A stretch of 64,000 nt of DNA from Pseudodesulfovibrio sediminis (GTDB lineage: Bacteria; Desulfobacterota; Desulfovibrionia; Desulfovibrionales; Desulfovibrionaceae), in assembly GCF_020886695.1 (NCBI RefSeq), contig NZ_AP024485.1:2857001-2921000 (forward strand), read 5' to 3'. The notes beneath the pieces are model-generated. The model was not told where the DNA came from and did not search any database. It saw only the letters and a program-made list of their open reading frames with translations. This document shows, piece after piece, positions 1-8,076 of this stretch; within the stretch, counting starts at the first letter, position 1; the number at the start of each line of letters is the position of its first letter. The translations under genes and the position numbers were made by a program.

Positions 1-219
1 GAATTTCAAAGAGCCATGGCTGCCGACAATATCGTGGTTATGGATTGTCAGCGTATTCTCGAAGACGTCATTGAGTACGCCCTTATCAAAAAGCAGATCG
101 AATCCGAAGATGACATCCGTGTTCTTGAACCGGAGGAAGAAGTTAAAGAGGTCGCGCCCGCCAAGGTCGGAGCCGCTGGAGCCGGTGGTGGTTGCGGTGG
201 CTGTGGCTGCGGCAGATAG
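1..219 (+). CDS. C-terminal part of an unidentified protein with a Gly/Cys tail (partial)
   Basis: The frame is open to the left edge, so the gene probably starts outside the window, although an ATG at 16 could be a start. What is visible is an acidic, probably helical stretch (around LEDVIEYALIKKQIESEDD), a short Ala/Pro linker and a tail ending GGGCGGCGCGR. A Cys/Gly tail of this type often binds a metal in other proteins, but I do not recognise the family. A strong hairpin terminator follows 31 bases after the stop. No function is assigned. Confidence 0.6.
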   Translation, partial: EFQRAMAADNIVVMDCQRILEDVIEYALIKKQIESEDDIRVLEPEEEVKEVAPAKVGAAGAGGGCGGCGCGR

Positions 220-250
220 ACAGACTGAAAGCTTTGATACTGATACGACA

Positions 251-284
251 AAAGCCCCGTCCTCCTGAGAGGACGGGGCTTTTC
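251..284 (+). terminator. Rho-independent terminator
   Basis: A 14-bp stem (AAAGCCCCGTCCTC with its complement) around a 4-base loop is followed by T residues. It lies just after the first gene and before the converging PEBP gene, and its A-rich left flank lets it work in both directions. Confidence 0.9.
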
Positions 285-285
285 A

Positions 286-849
286 TTATCGACCGTATTG
301 TGCGGTCAGGCTTGCTGATCCGAGTGAATGGGCGTGCAGGAAAAAGCCGACCATGGCCGCGGAGCTGTCGGGCGTGAGACCAAGGGTTTCAATATCCAGG
401 GCGTGGATCGTGAAGATATACCGATGGGCTTTGTCCTGCTCCGGAGGGCAGGCCCCGCCGAATCCCGGGGCGCCGAAGTCGGTACGGCTCTGGATCGCGC
501 CAGCAGGGAGCTGGCCGTTTCCGGTAGCATCTTCAGCAAGCCCGGTGGTTGTTTTGGGGATGTCGAACACCACCCAATGCCACCAGCCGCTGCCGGTGGG
601 CGCATCCGGGTCGTAGACCGTGATTGCAAAGCTCTTGGTCCCGGCAGGCGGGTTCTGCCATTCAAGGGCGGGCGAGATATTGTCGCCGGTGCAGCCGAAG
701 CCGTTGAGCAGGTGTTTTTCAATCAGGGTGCCGCCATCGGTGATGGTCGGGCTGGTCAGCGTGAAACCGTCAGCCAGGCAGACTGGAGCAAGGGTCAGAA
801 TGAGGGCGATGGCCAGTGCCATGGAAAGGAAAAAACGGGTCTTGTGCAT
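286..849 (-). CDS. Exported PEBP-family protein (YbhB/YbcL-like)
   Basis: Phosphatidylethanolamine-binding / Raf-kinase-inhibitor-like family. The ATG at 849 is chosen because it has an AGGAG ribosome site 7 bases upstream and opens a clear signal peptide (MHKTRFFLSMALAIALILTL, cut near CLADG). A longer frame to 939 lacks this logic. The mature part shows family hallmarks: SPTITDGG near the start, NISPALEW, the ligand-pocket YDPDAPTGSGWWHWV and the later GFGGACPP. About 187 residues is normal for the family. Bacterial members bind small anions or phospholipid head groups, and their role is poorly known. Location is probably periplasmic. Neighbours give no functional link. Confidence 0.88.
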   Translation of the reverse strand: MHKTRFFLSMALAIALILTLAPVCLADGFTLTSPTITDGGTLIEKHLLNGFGCTGDNISPALEWQNPPAGTKSFAITVYDPDAPTGSGWWHWVVFDIPKTTTGLAEDATGNGQLPAGAIQSRTDFGAPGFGGACPPEQDKAHRYIFTIHALDIETLGLTPDSSAAMVGFFLHAHSLGSASLTAQYGR

Positions 850-904
850 AAAAGTCTCCTTGTGTGTTGAAGGAGTATGTACCCAACCGCAGGCAAGCAC
901 GCTG

Positions 905-1789
905 TCATGATCCGGCCAAATGTTGATCCAAAACGGCATTGTACTGCAATATCTGGCTCGGGCTGACGCCGAAGCGTTCCTTGAACAGCCCGGCGAAACG
1001 GGAGGCGGAGTTGTAGCCGCATCGGTAGGCGGTCTCCCCTACGTTGGCGCTGCCGGACTGGAGCATGGCCAGACCGGAGTTGAGTCTGACTTCCCGGAAA
1101 ATATCCCTGAGCGACGTGTCTTCTTCTTTCAGGTGCCGCCGCAGAGAGCGTTCACTGGTCCCCAATCTGGCCGCGATAATTTCTGCGGTCCAGGCTCGGC
1201 CCGGCTCCATGCCTATGAGACGGCAGCAGCGGGAGCTCCAGGTCGAAACCGCATTCCAGAGCAGGGGCAGACAGTCGGTCCGTTCCGATGCCAACAGGAG
1301 CAGCTCTTCGCGGCAGAGAGACAGGAGTCGTTCGTTTTTGGAGTTGGCGGAGGCCATGTGGAGCAGATGGTTCAGCGAGGATTCCACAAGAGCGTCACAG
1401 TCCATTTTCAGCCTTTCCAAAGAGAAGGAGGGCGCGCGGTCACTGCCGGAACATCCAGAGGCGACTCTGCCGAGCATGTCCTCCTCATAGGTCAGGCAGA
1501 GGGCCAGATAGCGGCAGTTTTCCTTGTCCGGGCAGTTTTCGATGATTGTTTCCAAGCGGGCGGGGTACAGGAAACCTTCGCCTGCTTTCACTACCAGTCG
1601 CTCTTGACCTTGAATGATGGTCTTGGTCCCCGAAAGGACAAAGACAAGGGCTGTTTGCGGCAGGGAGACCGAACGCAATCGGTGCGATGTGACGCTGGAA
1701 ACCATGCCCAGAAACGGGAGTTGGCAGCTATCAGGTTTTGTTGCGCCCAGAACTTTGTGCAGGTGTCGTGTGGTCGCCGGGGTATCCAT
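905..1789 (-). CDS. AraC-family transcriptional regulator
   Basis: The C-terminal 90 residues (about 200-290) form a double helix-turn-helix of AraC/XylS type: AEIIAARLGTSERSLRRHL is the first and VGETAYRCGYNSASRFAGLF the second, followed by the usual FGVSPSQ. The N-terminal 190 residues look like an AraC-type cupin sensor (LVFVLSGTKTIIQG, EGFLYPA), so a small effector is likely but unidentified. The start is uncertain: the ATG at 1789 has no good ribosome site, and an internal Met at residue 29 is possible. It lies between an exported PEBP protein and a DUF554 gene, all on the minus strand, with short gaps. Confidence 0.88.
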   Translation of the reverse strand: MDTPATTRHLHKVLGATKPDSCQLPFLGMVSSVTSHRLRSVSLPQTALVFVLSGTKTIIQGQERLVVKAGEGFLYPARLETIIENCPDKENCRYLALCLTYEEDMLGRVASGCSGSDRAPSFSLERLKMDCDALVESSLNHLLHMASANSKNERLLSLCREELLLLASERTDCLPLLWNAVSTWSSRCCRLIGMEPGRAWTAEIIAARLGTSERSLRRHLKEEDTSLRDIFREVRLNSGLAMLQSGSANVGETAYRCGYNSASRFAGLFKERFGVSPSQILQYNAVLDQHLAGS

Positions 1790-1831
1790 GCTCGGAGCGT
1801 AGCAGCAGTCTGGCTGGTGCTCAAGTGGCGG

Positions 1832-2515
1832 CTAGGCGAAGAAAAAGGTCAGCACGACCACATACACCAACGCGGGCAGCAGATTGGCCAGCCTGATCTC
1901 TGTCAGCTCCAGCAGGTTGATGCTGATGCCGACAATGAGCAGTCCGCCGCAACCGGTGATCTGGGCAATCATCAGGTCAGAGAAATACTGTTGGAAAAAG
2001 GACGCCCCGATGGTGATGGCTCCTTGATAAAGCAGCACCGGTATGAAGGAGAAGATGACGCCGGTGCCATAGGTGGCGGCAAAGGCGATGGACGCGAATC
2101 CATCAAGGATGGCCTTGGTATAGATGATGGTGGGGTTGCCCCGGATACCTTCTTCCAAAGAGCCGACAATGGCCATGGCTCCTATGCAGAAGAGCAGGGA
2201 CGTGGTGACCAGCCCGTCCGTGAAGGTCGCGTTCTTTGATCGGACGAGTTTCTTGAATCGGTTCCCAAGCCGGTCGAGGAGCGTGTCGAGACGAAGCAGC
2301 TCCCCGGTTATCCCGCCCAACAGGATGGCGAAAATGACGATAAGGATGTTCTCCACCTTCAGCGCCATCTGGATGCCGATGAGCAGAACGCATAACCCCA
2401 GGCCTTGAAAAACAATGGTCCGAATGCGTTCGGGAAAGCGGGATTGCAGCCAGCACCCGATCAGGGAGCCGCCGATAATTGCCAGGGCGTTGACGATAGA
2501 ACCGATGGGAAGCAT
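1832..2515 (-). CDS. DUF554 family membrane protein (YqgA/YdfK-like)
   Basis: An integral membrane protein of 227 residues with about six hydrophobic segments. The opening MLPIGSIVNALAIIGGSLIG and the motif FAILLGGITGELLRLD are typical of DUF554. The family is often annotated as a possible transporter and its substrate is unknown. An AAGGAT ribosome site lies 6 bases before the ATG. The last segment ends directly at the C-terminus (VYVVVLTFFFA). Family membership is confident; the function is not known. Confidence 0.85.
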   Translation of the reverse strand: MLPIGSIVNALAIIGGSLIGCWLQSRFPERIRTIVFQGLGLCVLLIGIQMALKVENILIVIFAILLGGITGELLRLDTLLDRLGNRFKKLVRSKNATFTDGLVTTSLLFCIGAMAIVGSLEEGIRGNPTIIYTKAILDGFASIAFAATYGTGVIFSFIPVLLYQGAITIGASFFQQYFSDLMIAQITGCGGLLIVGISINLLELTEIRLANLLPALVYVVVLTFFFA

Positions 2516-2878
2516 GTTGTATCCTTATTGAAACAGGGACTGATCCGCATCAGCCTGCTACCACCATGCATTGACTATGACAAGGCAGAAACAGCGATTT
2601 GCGTCATACGAAACAGGGTTTTTCTGTCGGTCACACTGATTGTGGCAGGAAATGCGTTGTGCATCGTATTGCAATGCCACGGGGTATATTTATGCAGATC
2701 AGTCATGACATGGAGGCCGGAGTTTATTGAGCTGATTTGATTTAGTATAATATATCAGGTGGTTTTAAGTTCATAAAGCGGAGGCGTGTCAACGGAGAAG
2801 ATACCCCAGCGCCTCAAAGACACGCATACCCGCCACTGCAACGACTCCACACAGGCGTACAGGAAGTTCACAAGGATA
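2516..2878. other. Intergenic stretch between DUF554 gene and tRNA-Leu
   Basis: No credible gene is seen. A good -10 hexamer TATAAT lies at 2746-2751 on the plus strand, but its -35 is weak and it stands 170 bases from the tRNA. A second, better promoter directly precedes the tRNA. The left part should also hold the minus-strand promoter of the DUF554 gene, which I could not place. Confidence 0.5.
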
Positions 2879-2907
2879 TTGACAGCGTACCCCGCCTGCC
2901 ATATGAA
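2879..2907 (+). promoter_or_regulatory. Sigma-70 promoter of tRNA-Leu
   Basis: A perfect -35 TTGACA (2879-2884), a 17-base spacer and -10 TATGAA (2902-2907) would start transcription at about 2914, a few bases before the mature tRNA. Confidence 0.8.
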
Positions 2908-2920
2908 GAACGTCACCCGT

Positions 2921-3007
2921 GCCAGGGTGGCGGAATTGGTAGACGCAGCGGATTCAAAATCCGCCGGCGGTAACGCTGTGGGGGTTCGAGTCCCCCCCTT
3001 GGTACCA
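2921..3007 (+). tRNA. tRNA-Leu (anticodon CAA)
   Basis: An 87-base tRNA of class II with a long variable arm. The acceptor stem is GCCAGGG paired with CCTTGGT (two G-U pairs), the D-loop has GGAATTGGTAGACGCA, the anticodon stem is GCGGA/TCCGC with loop TTCAAAA, and the T-arm is GGGGGTTCGAGTCCCCC. The CCA end is encoded. The anticodon CAA reads UUG. tRNA-Leu genes are common integration sites, and an accessory region starts directly downstream here. Confidence 0.97.
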
Positions 3008-3018
3008 TAGGAAAATTA

Positions 3019-3050
3019 ACGGCTTACGCTTTTGCGTAGGCCGTTTTTTT
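3019..3050 (+). terminator. Terminator of tRNA-Leu
   Basis: The stem ACGGCTTACGC / GCGTAGGCCGT has one G-T pair, a TTTT loop and a run of seven T. It starts 11 bases after the CCA end. Confidence 0.9.
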
Positions 3051-3067
3051 GTTGTTTGGGAAGCTTC

Positions 3068-3097
3068 GGGGGGAATTTTGGGGGAACTCAGGGGGAA
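3068..3097. repeat. Three GGGGGAA direct repeats downstream of tRNA-Leu
   Basis: GGGGGAA occurs at about 3069-3075, 3080-3086 and 3091-3097, so copies recur every 11 bases, about one helical turn. Such phased short repeats beside a tRNA resemble arm-type binding sites of a tyrosine integrase at an attachment site, but no integrase gene is present in the window. The interpretation is an inference. Confidence 0.6.
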
Positions 3098-3131
3098 TCA
3101 GCTTCCCCTTTTTGCGAGTCGAATCTCATCA

Positions 3132-4052
3132 CTAGAGGTCATGGAAATAGTCAGAATCGATGCGCTTGATGACGTAAGTATCAGAGGTTGAAACTCCTAC
3201 GTTGTGCTCAATCATCAGCTTGGACAATCGAATGCCATCAATCAGGATTATTTTGCTGTCGATGCTTTTAGTAAAGTCATAAGCAGCATTGCTGAAGGTC
3301 GATGTGGTGATGAAGATTCCTTTCTTTGCACGCTGTCCTTGCAAGGCCCCTGCAAATTTTTGGATTTCCGGGCGCGAAACAGCTCCTTCCCAGCGTTTAG
3401 CCTGAACATAAATAACATCCAACCCCAGGCGGTCTTCATTGATGATTCCATCAATTCCTTCATCGCTACCTTGACGGGTTACAGTACCGGCTTCTTGGCG
3501 CGAACCGCCGTACCCCATGGCTAGTAATAGGTCGACAACCAGACGTTCAAAGAACTCAGGAGAGCAATTCTTGACAGTTGAGAGAATGGTATCAGCAAGT
3601 TCGTCAACTATCTTTTGATAGCCATCGTCGATTAGCTCCTGCGGGGTGCTAGGGGTGTCATCAGCTGCTGACGCGGAAGTTTGTGTATCGCTACTTGTTT
3701 TTGAATTGTTGGGGGTAATGAATTTTACAAACTCAGGGTATTGCATCAAAAGCTGTCTGTCGATTTGAGAAGGATTGGTGCCGAGAAGGTCTCGTCCCCG
3801 GTTGGTGATTTTGTATACGCCCCTCCTTACGGCTTCAACGAGCATTGCTTGTTTGAAATACGCAACAGACCAGTTCACCCGGTCTACATATCGAGGGCAT
3901 TTACCGCTAGGCACCATGTCAGAGCGGTCTTCAGGTGAAATGTCGAGCATGTCAGCCACAGTCTCTCGTATCTCATTTAACGATTTTTCCTGACCATCAG
4001 AAAGGGTTTCCAACGTAGGCAGCATGTGTTCATGAAATGTAGGTAGGGTCAT
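3132..4052 (-). CDS. Mrr-like restriction endonuclease
   Basis: A 306-residue protein with two parts. Residues 1-90 form an Mrr-type N-terminal winged helix (SLNEIRETVADMLDIS, then VNWSVAYFKQAMLVEAVRRG and YKITNRGRDLL). Residues about 165-290 are the PD-(D/E)xK nuclease fold of the Mrr group: FERLVVDLLLAMGYGG, GIDGIINEDRLGLDVIYVQAKRW with the catalytic D and QAK, and a late GIFITTSTFSNAA. Mrr enzymes cut modified DNA (type IV), here in the cytoplasm. A GAAAGGAT ribosome site precedes the ATG. It is last in a minus-strand series with the peptidase and hsdR, which suggests a defence role. Modification specificity cannot be read. Confidence 0.9.
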   Translation of the reverse strand: MTLPTFHEHMLPTLETLSDGQEKSLNEIRETVADMLDISPEDRSDMVPSGKCPRYVDRVNWSVAYFKQAMLVEAVRRGVYKITNRGRDLLGTNPSQIDRQLLMQYPEFVKFITPNNSKTSSDTQTSASAADDTPSTPQELIDDGYQKIVDELADTILSTVKNCSPEFFERLVVDLLLAMGYGGSRQEAGTVTRQGSDEGIDGIINEDRLGLDVIYVQAKRWEGAVSRPEIQKFAGALQGQRAKKGIFITTSTFSNAAYDFTKSIDSKIILIDGIRLSKLMIEHNVGVSTSDTYVIKRIDSDYFHDL

Positions 4053-4080
4053 TGATTATCCTTTCTCAAACGAGGGCTGT

Positions 4081-4806
4081 TTAGCTAGACAGGATTTTTT
4101 CGTTATTATCCAGCCACTGTTTTCGCTCTTCATAGTCTGGCAGCACAGACCTCACAAACTTCCAAAATTGGTCAACGTGATTACGGTGCTTCAAATGACA
4201 TAGCTCATGGACCACAGCGTATTCAAGCACTGGCTTCGGCGCAAAAATGAGTTGCCAATTCAGGTTGATGATGTCGTCCCTTCCACAGCTTCCCCAGAGG
4301 TGCTTTTGTTCCTTGATGCGGATGGCCTTTGGAGTGAGGCTCCATCGCTTGCCATGCTTCCTGGCAAACTCCTCAGCATCTTTTTCGACCCGCTTTTTGA
4401 ACCACTCTGTGAGGGCGTATTTCACATACTCCTCAGTGGTCATTTTGAACGGTTTGCTGGGTGCGTCTACGTAGAAGCCGTTACGATAGGTTACGTCACC
4501 GTATAGCCCGTCAACCTCTTGCACATTGAGCCGCATGCGTCTGCCTCGATACAGTACCTTGGCTCCAGTGACGAAGCGTCCAGGCCAGGGGCTTTGCTGT
4601 TCGCGCAGTTCGCGCACTTCTTCCAGCTTGTCAAAGACCCACTTGCGGCGTGCTTGGATAAAGCTATGAGCGCCGTCCTGAGTCGTTCCTGTAGGTATAA
4701 CCACATCTACCCGGTCGGGTGTCACGACGATGCGTCTGCGCTTAGAATGAGCACTTTCTTGGATGGCATATGGTATTTCGGTCTTGCCGATGACAAGTGT
4801 GTGCAT
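4081..4806 (-). CDS. YgjP-like zinc metallopeptidase (DUF45) linked to type I R-M
   Basis: The C-terminal half carries VVHELCHLKHRNH, a HExxH zinc site followed by a third His, preceded by the typical WGSCGRDDIINLNWQL. This identifies the YgjP-like / DUF45 peptidase group, which frequently neighbours type I restriction genes. The ATG at 4806 lies two bases past the hsdR stop (TGATATG), so translation is probably coupled. An in-frame ATG at 4824, inside hsdR and with GGGGAA before it, would add six residues. Length, about 241 residues, is normal. The substrate and the reason for association with HsdR are not established; one idea is turnover of restriction subunits. Confidence 0.85.
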   Translation of the reverse strand: MHTLVIGKTEIPYAIQESAHSKRRRIVVTPDRVDVVIPTGTTQDGAHSFIQARRKWVFDKLEEVRELREQQSPWPGRFVTGAKVLYRGRRMRLNVQEVDGLYGDVTYRNGFYVDAPSKPFKMTTEEYVKYALTEWFKKRVEKDAEEFARKHGKRWSLTPKAIRIKEQKHLWGSCGRDDIINLNWQLIFAPKPVLEYAVVHELCHLKHRNHVDQFWKFVRSVLPDYEERKQWLDNNEKILSS

Positions 4807-4807
4807 A

Positions 4808-7800
4808 TCAGATGAGCTTCGCATACTTCCCCAGCGCGTAATCCTCGACCTTCGGCGGGATGCTCTTCCAATGCTCCTTCAAGCCACCATCAATGACGAT
4901 GCGGCGTACCTGCTGGCGCAAATCCTTCTTCACCTGTTCCATGGTGTGCCAGCCGGGAGGCGCGTGCTCGTCGGATGCGTACAGCTCGTCGATTTGAACA
5001 GCAAGCTCTTGTAAGTGGTTCAAGCCTTCTCCGTCCTCTGCGCTTTCGCCATCACCGTTTCCGCTGGGTGTGCTTGCTTGTCCTTCGGGCATGAACGCTT
5101 CAAGGATTTTGTAGATACCGTGTGCGTTGGCTTCGAGCGGACCGTCAGGGTTGATTTCGGCGGTCAGTTCTTTGGAGAGTCGTTCGAGGTTTTTCAGCTC
5201 TTCGGCGAAGTCGATTTGCATTGAGCGCATCCGTTCCAGCACCTCTTTGACCTTTTCTGAGAAGGGACCAAATTGGAGTGGATTCTCTGCCGTTTTTTGG
5301 ACGAGGATTTTTTTAAGCTCGGTTGCCTTGCGGATGGCGGCTTCTTTGATTTCGTTTTCGTCCTTGCCTCCAGGCTCAAAGTCTTTCCAGTATTCCGGGT
5401 CGGTGAGAGTTCGCAGCTTGATGACTGTCGATATGCCCGTAGCGTGCAACTGGTCTTCAAGGATGTCCCGAATCTTTGCACTGTAGTTTCTCAGGCTGAC
5501 GTCTTGCTTCTTTTCGAAGTGTTGGGTTGCGTATGGCAAGAACATGGCGACCCATTTCATATCGTCGGTGTAATCGAGGATAGCCGGATCTGGGCTCAGC
5601 ACTTCGTATGCTTTGATGAAAATTCGTGCTTTGCGTCGGAAGGTAAACCACGCATCTTCTGTCGCAAGGGCCTGTATGAAGGCCCGGAATTCTTCTTTGA
5701 TACCCTCGCCTTTTGCGCCTTTCTTGAAGTCTTTCACAACGGCCATGACGTCTTTGTGGGCTGCCTTGAGTTGCTGGCGCAGCACGTCGATGTTGCGCAT
5801 AGCATTCTGGACGTCCTCAGAGCGGTACGACTCCAGCGCCTTGTTCAGCTTTTGGGTCACGCCGATGTAGTCGACGATAAGGCCGTTTTGTTTGGCTGCA
5901 CCACAAAGCCTGTTGGTCCGGGCAATGGCTTGAAGCAGGTTGTGCTCCTTGAGCGGGTTATCCAGGTACATGACGTTCTCAACAGGGGCGTCGAAGCCGG
6001 TGAGAAGTTTGCTGCACACGAGCAGGAAGTAGGGTGGTTGTCCCTGTACCTTGAAGTCAGTTTTTACGTCTGCTTCGGTTCTGTCTGCACGCGGCAGGGC
6101 GTACTTCACCAAATCCTTGCGAATTGAATCAATATGCTTGTCCTCACTCGTTTTCCCGTCTTCCTGATTTGATGAGTAGACTGGTTCACAGTAGCGTTCT
6201 GCTTCCTTGAAAGCTGCGTCCTGTTCCATCCCGTCCTGAATCAAATCTTCGGCAATGACTTTGGTGAGTGCTCGCTGATAAAGGATGATGGCCTCGCGGT
6301 CGATACCGACCACCTGCGCCTTGAATCCATCGGGGAGCGCATACGCTTTGAAATGCGTCCACATGTCGAAGGCAATGAGTTCAACACGGCTGGAAACTTT
6401 GGCAAGGGATGCAACGGACACGCCTTTGGCTTTGGCCTCCTGCACCACTTCGTCCGGCTCGTTGGCGAGAAGCTGGTCGAACATGATGTCCAGCTTGGCC
6501 TCGTCTATCTGCATGTTCGCCATGCGTGAGGTGTAGTTGATGGGTATGGTTGCACCATCCGCCACGGCATCGTCTATGCCGTACTTATCGAGGTAGGCTT
6601 CGCCTTCGGGACTGAAATTTGCGTAGGTGTCAGTATCGTTTTTCTTCACTGGCGTTCCGGTGAAGCCGAAGAAGCGGGCGTCTGGCAATGTCGCACGAAG
6701 ATATGCGCCTAGGTCTTTTTCCTGTGTGCGGTGGCATTCGTCTACCAATAGAATCCACTTGTCGCTGTTTGCAACGGGGGCAGTTGAGCCGTCGAATTTG
6801 AAGATGGTGGAGAGGAGCGTCAGGCCGTTGGTCCCTTGATGCAGGTTGCGTCGAAGAGCATTGAGGGATTTTATCTGTGTGGGGTTGGGCAGTCCACATG
6901 CCTGGAAGGTTGCGGAAATCTGGTCGTCGAGGTCGATGCGGTCAGTGAGAACGAGGATGTTCGGGCTTTCAAGCTCCGGTGAATCAATAGTCAGGTGGCT
7001 TTTCAGCTTGAGGGCAGCCATAGCCATGGTCAGGGATTTTCCGCTGCCCTGGGTGTGCCAGACCAGCCCCTTGCGGTGTTCGCCTTCGACCACGCGGTCC
7101 ACGATTTTGTTGACGGCGCGGTACTGCTGATAGCGGCACATCTTTTTGACGACCTCACCGTCCCGTTTTTCGAAGACGATGAAGTGCGCCACGATGTCCA
7201 AGAGGCGTGAAGGTTCAAGCAGGGACCACAGGCCGCGCTCGAAGTCGGACGGGAACTCGTCGCGTTTGCGCGGGTACGGGTCTTTCCATGCGCCCCAATA
7301 GTCGGCGGGGGAGCCGGTGGCACCGTAGAGCAGATACTCGCCGTTGGTGATGATGTTGAAAATATTGGAATAGAAAAGGCGCGGAATCTGTTCTTGATAT
7401 TGGTTTATCTGGTCGTAGGCTTCGGATGCTTTGGATTTGTATGAAACCGGGCTTTTGGCTTCAATGACCACCAGTGGGATGCCGTTGACGTAGACGACGA
7501 GGTCGGGCCGCCGGGTCTGTTGCGCTTGTACCGTAAGCTGATTCGTGACGGTGAAGGTGTTGTTTTCGGGGTTCTTGAAATCAATGAGATTGACGGTCTG
7601 CTTCTTGGCTTCGCCCTCAACGTTGCGACTGTAATCGCCCCGCAAGAGCTGGGTCCAGCGTTCGTTGTCCTGAACGTGGAGCATGTCGCCATACACGGCG
7701 CGGGCATCGGAATCAGACAGGCCATTGATACGCTTGATTGCCGTGAGGAAAACGTCGCGCAGCATGACATGGTTCAGGCCATCGCGTGCAGCGTGGTTGT

Positions 7801-7888
7801 CTTCGGGGCGCAGCCAATCGTAGTCCAGTGTTTGCAGATATTCTATACAGGGGGTTTCCGCGAACCAATCTTCCGGGCCTGTGACCAT
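4808..7888 (-). CDS. hsdR: Type I restriction enzyme, R (motor/nuclease) subunit
   Basis: HsdR of 1026 residues cuts unmodified DNA after ATP-driven translocation in complex with HsdM and HsdS. The N-terminal nuclease is seen at about 128-148 (RPDLVVYVNGIPLVVIEAK, the D...ExK motif). The SF2 helicase motor follows: Walker A HTQGSGKS near 281, DECH near 381, GFTGTP near 411 and QAIARTNRL in the second RecA lobe. The C-terminal 300 residues match the helical complex-binding part. All key motifs are intact. The gene is separated from hsdMS by fic and a 188-base intergenic stretch, so it may have its own promoter. The ribosome site is weak. Confidence 0.97.
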   Translation of the reverse strand: MVTGPEDWFAETPCIEYLQTLDYDWLRPEDNHAARDGLNHVMLRDVFLTAIKRINGLSDSDARAVYGDMLHVQDNERWTQLLRGDYSRNVEGEAKKQTVNLIDFKNPENNTFTVTNQLTVQAQQTRRPDLVVYVNGIPLVVIEAKSPVSYKSKASEAYDQINQYQEQIPRLFYSNIFNIITNGEYLLYGATGSPADYWGAWKDPYPRKRDEFPSDFERGLWSLLEPSRLLDIVAHFIVFEKRDGEVVKKMCRYQQYRAVNKIVDRVVEGEHRKGLVWHTQGSGKSLTMAMAALKLKSHLTIDSPELESPNILVLTDRIDLDDQISATFQACGLPNPTQIKSLNALRRNLHQGTNGLTLLSTIFKFDGSTAPVANSDKWILLVDECHRTQEKDLGAYLRATLPDARFFGFTGTPVKKNDTDTYANFSPEGEAYLDKYGIDDAVADGATIPINYTSRMANMQIDEAKLDIMFDQLLANEPDEVVQEAKAKGVSVASLAKVSSRVELIAFDMWTHFKAYALPDGFKAQVVGIDREAIILYQRALTKVIAEDLIQDGMEQDAAFKEAERYCEPVYSSNQEDGKTSEDKHIDSIRKDLVKYALPRADRTEADVKTDFKVQGQPPYFLLVCSKLLTGFDAPVENVMYLDNPLKEHNLLQAIARTNRLCGAAKQNGLIVDYIGVTQKLNKALESYRSEDVQNAMRNIDVLRQQLKAAHKDVMAVVKDFKKGAKGEGIKEEFRAFIQALATEDAWFTFRRKARIFIKAYEVLSPDPAILDYTDDMKWVAMFLPYATQHFEKKQDVSLRNYSAKIRDILEDQLHATGISTVIKLRTLTDPEYWKDFEPGGKDENEIKEAAIRKATELKKILVQKTAENPLQFGPFSEKVKEVLERMRSMQIDFAEELKNLERLSKELTAEINPDGPLEANAHGIYKILEAFMPEGQASTPSGNGDGESAEDGEGLNHLQELAVQIDELYASDEHAPPGWHTMEQVKKDLRQQVRRIVIDGGLKEHWKSIPPKVEDYALGKYAKLI

Positions 7889-7949
7889 GATGAATTCTCT
7901 TAGTTAAGTTTGAAGCCGTTTTTGTAAGTATGATTTGGATTAGTAAAAG

Positions 7950-8052
7950 TTTTGCCGGTTTTTTTTATTATGAACTTCCATAATAAAATTTAGCGTGGGT
8001 TTTTTAACTATAGAAACTCATATTTAAGGTTTGGCGGGTTTTTTTTACCATG
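7950..8052. repeat. Three degenerate 40-bp direct repeats between hsdR and fic
   Basis: Copies begin near 7950, 7989 and 8030. Each opens TTT-N-GC, continues through a G-rich trio into 6-8 T and then a TAT/CAT-rich segment. The first copy contains a perfect 10-bp inverted repeat (TTTTATTATG and its complement, 7963-7988) around 6 bases. The stretch lies upstream of hsdR, so it is a likely control region, possibly for the DNA-binding domain of Fic or another regulator. Confidence 0.6.
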
Positions 8053-8076
8053 CCACGAATTAAGCAAATGGTGCCA

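Noticed and set aside
920-2239. A 439-codon plus-strand frame
   Set aside because: It crosses the AraC and DUF554 genes on the other strand, is Gln/Gly-rich without a domain and spans two genes' boundary.
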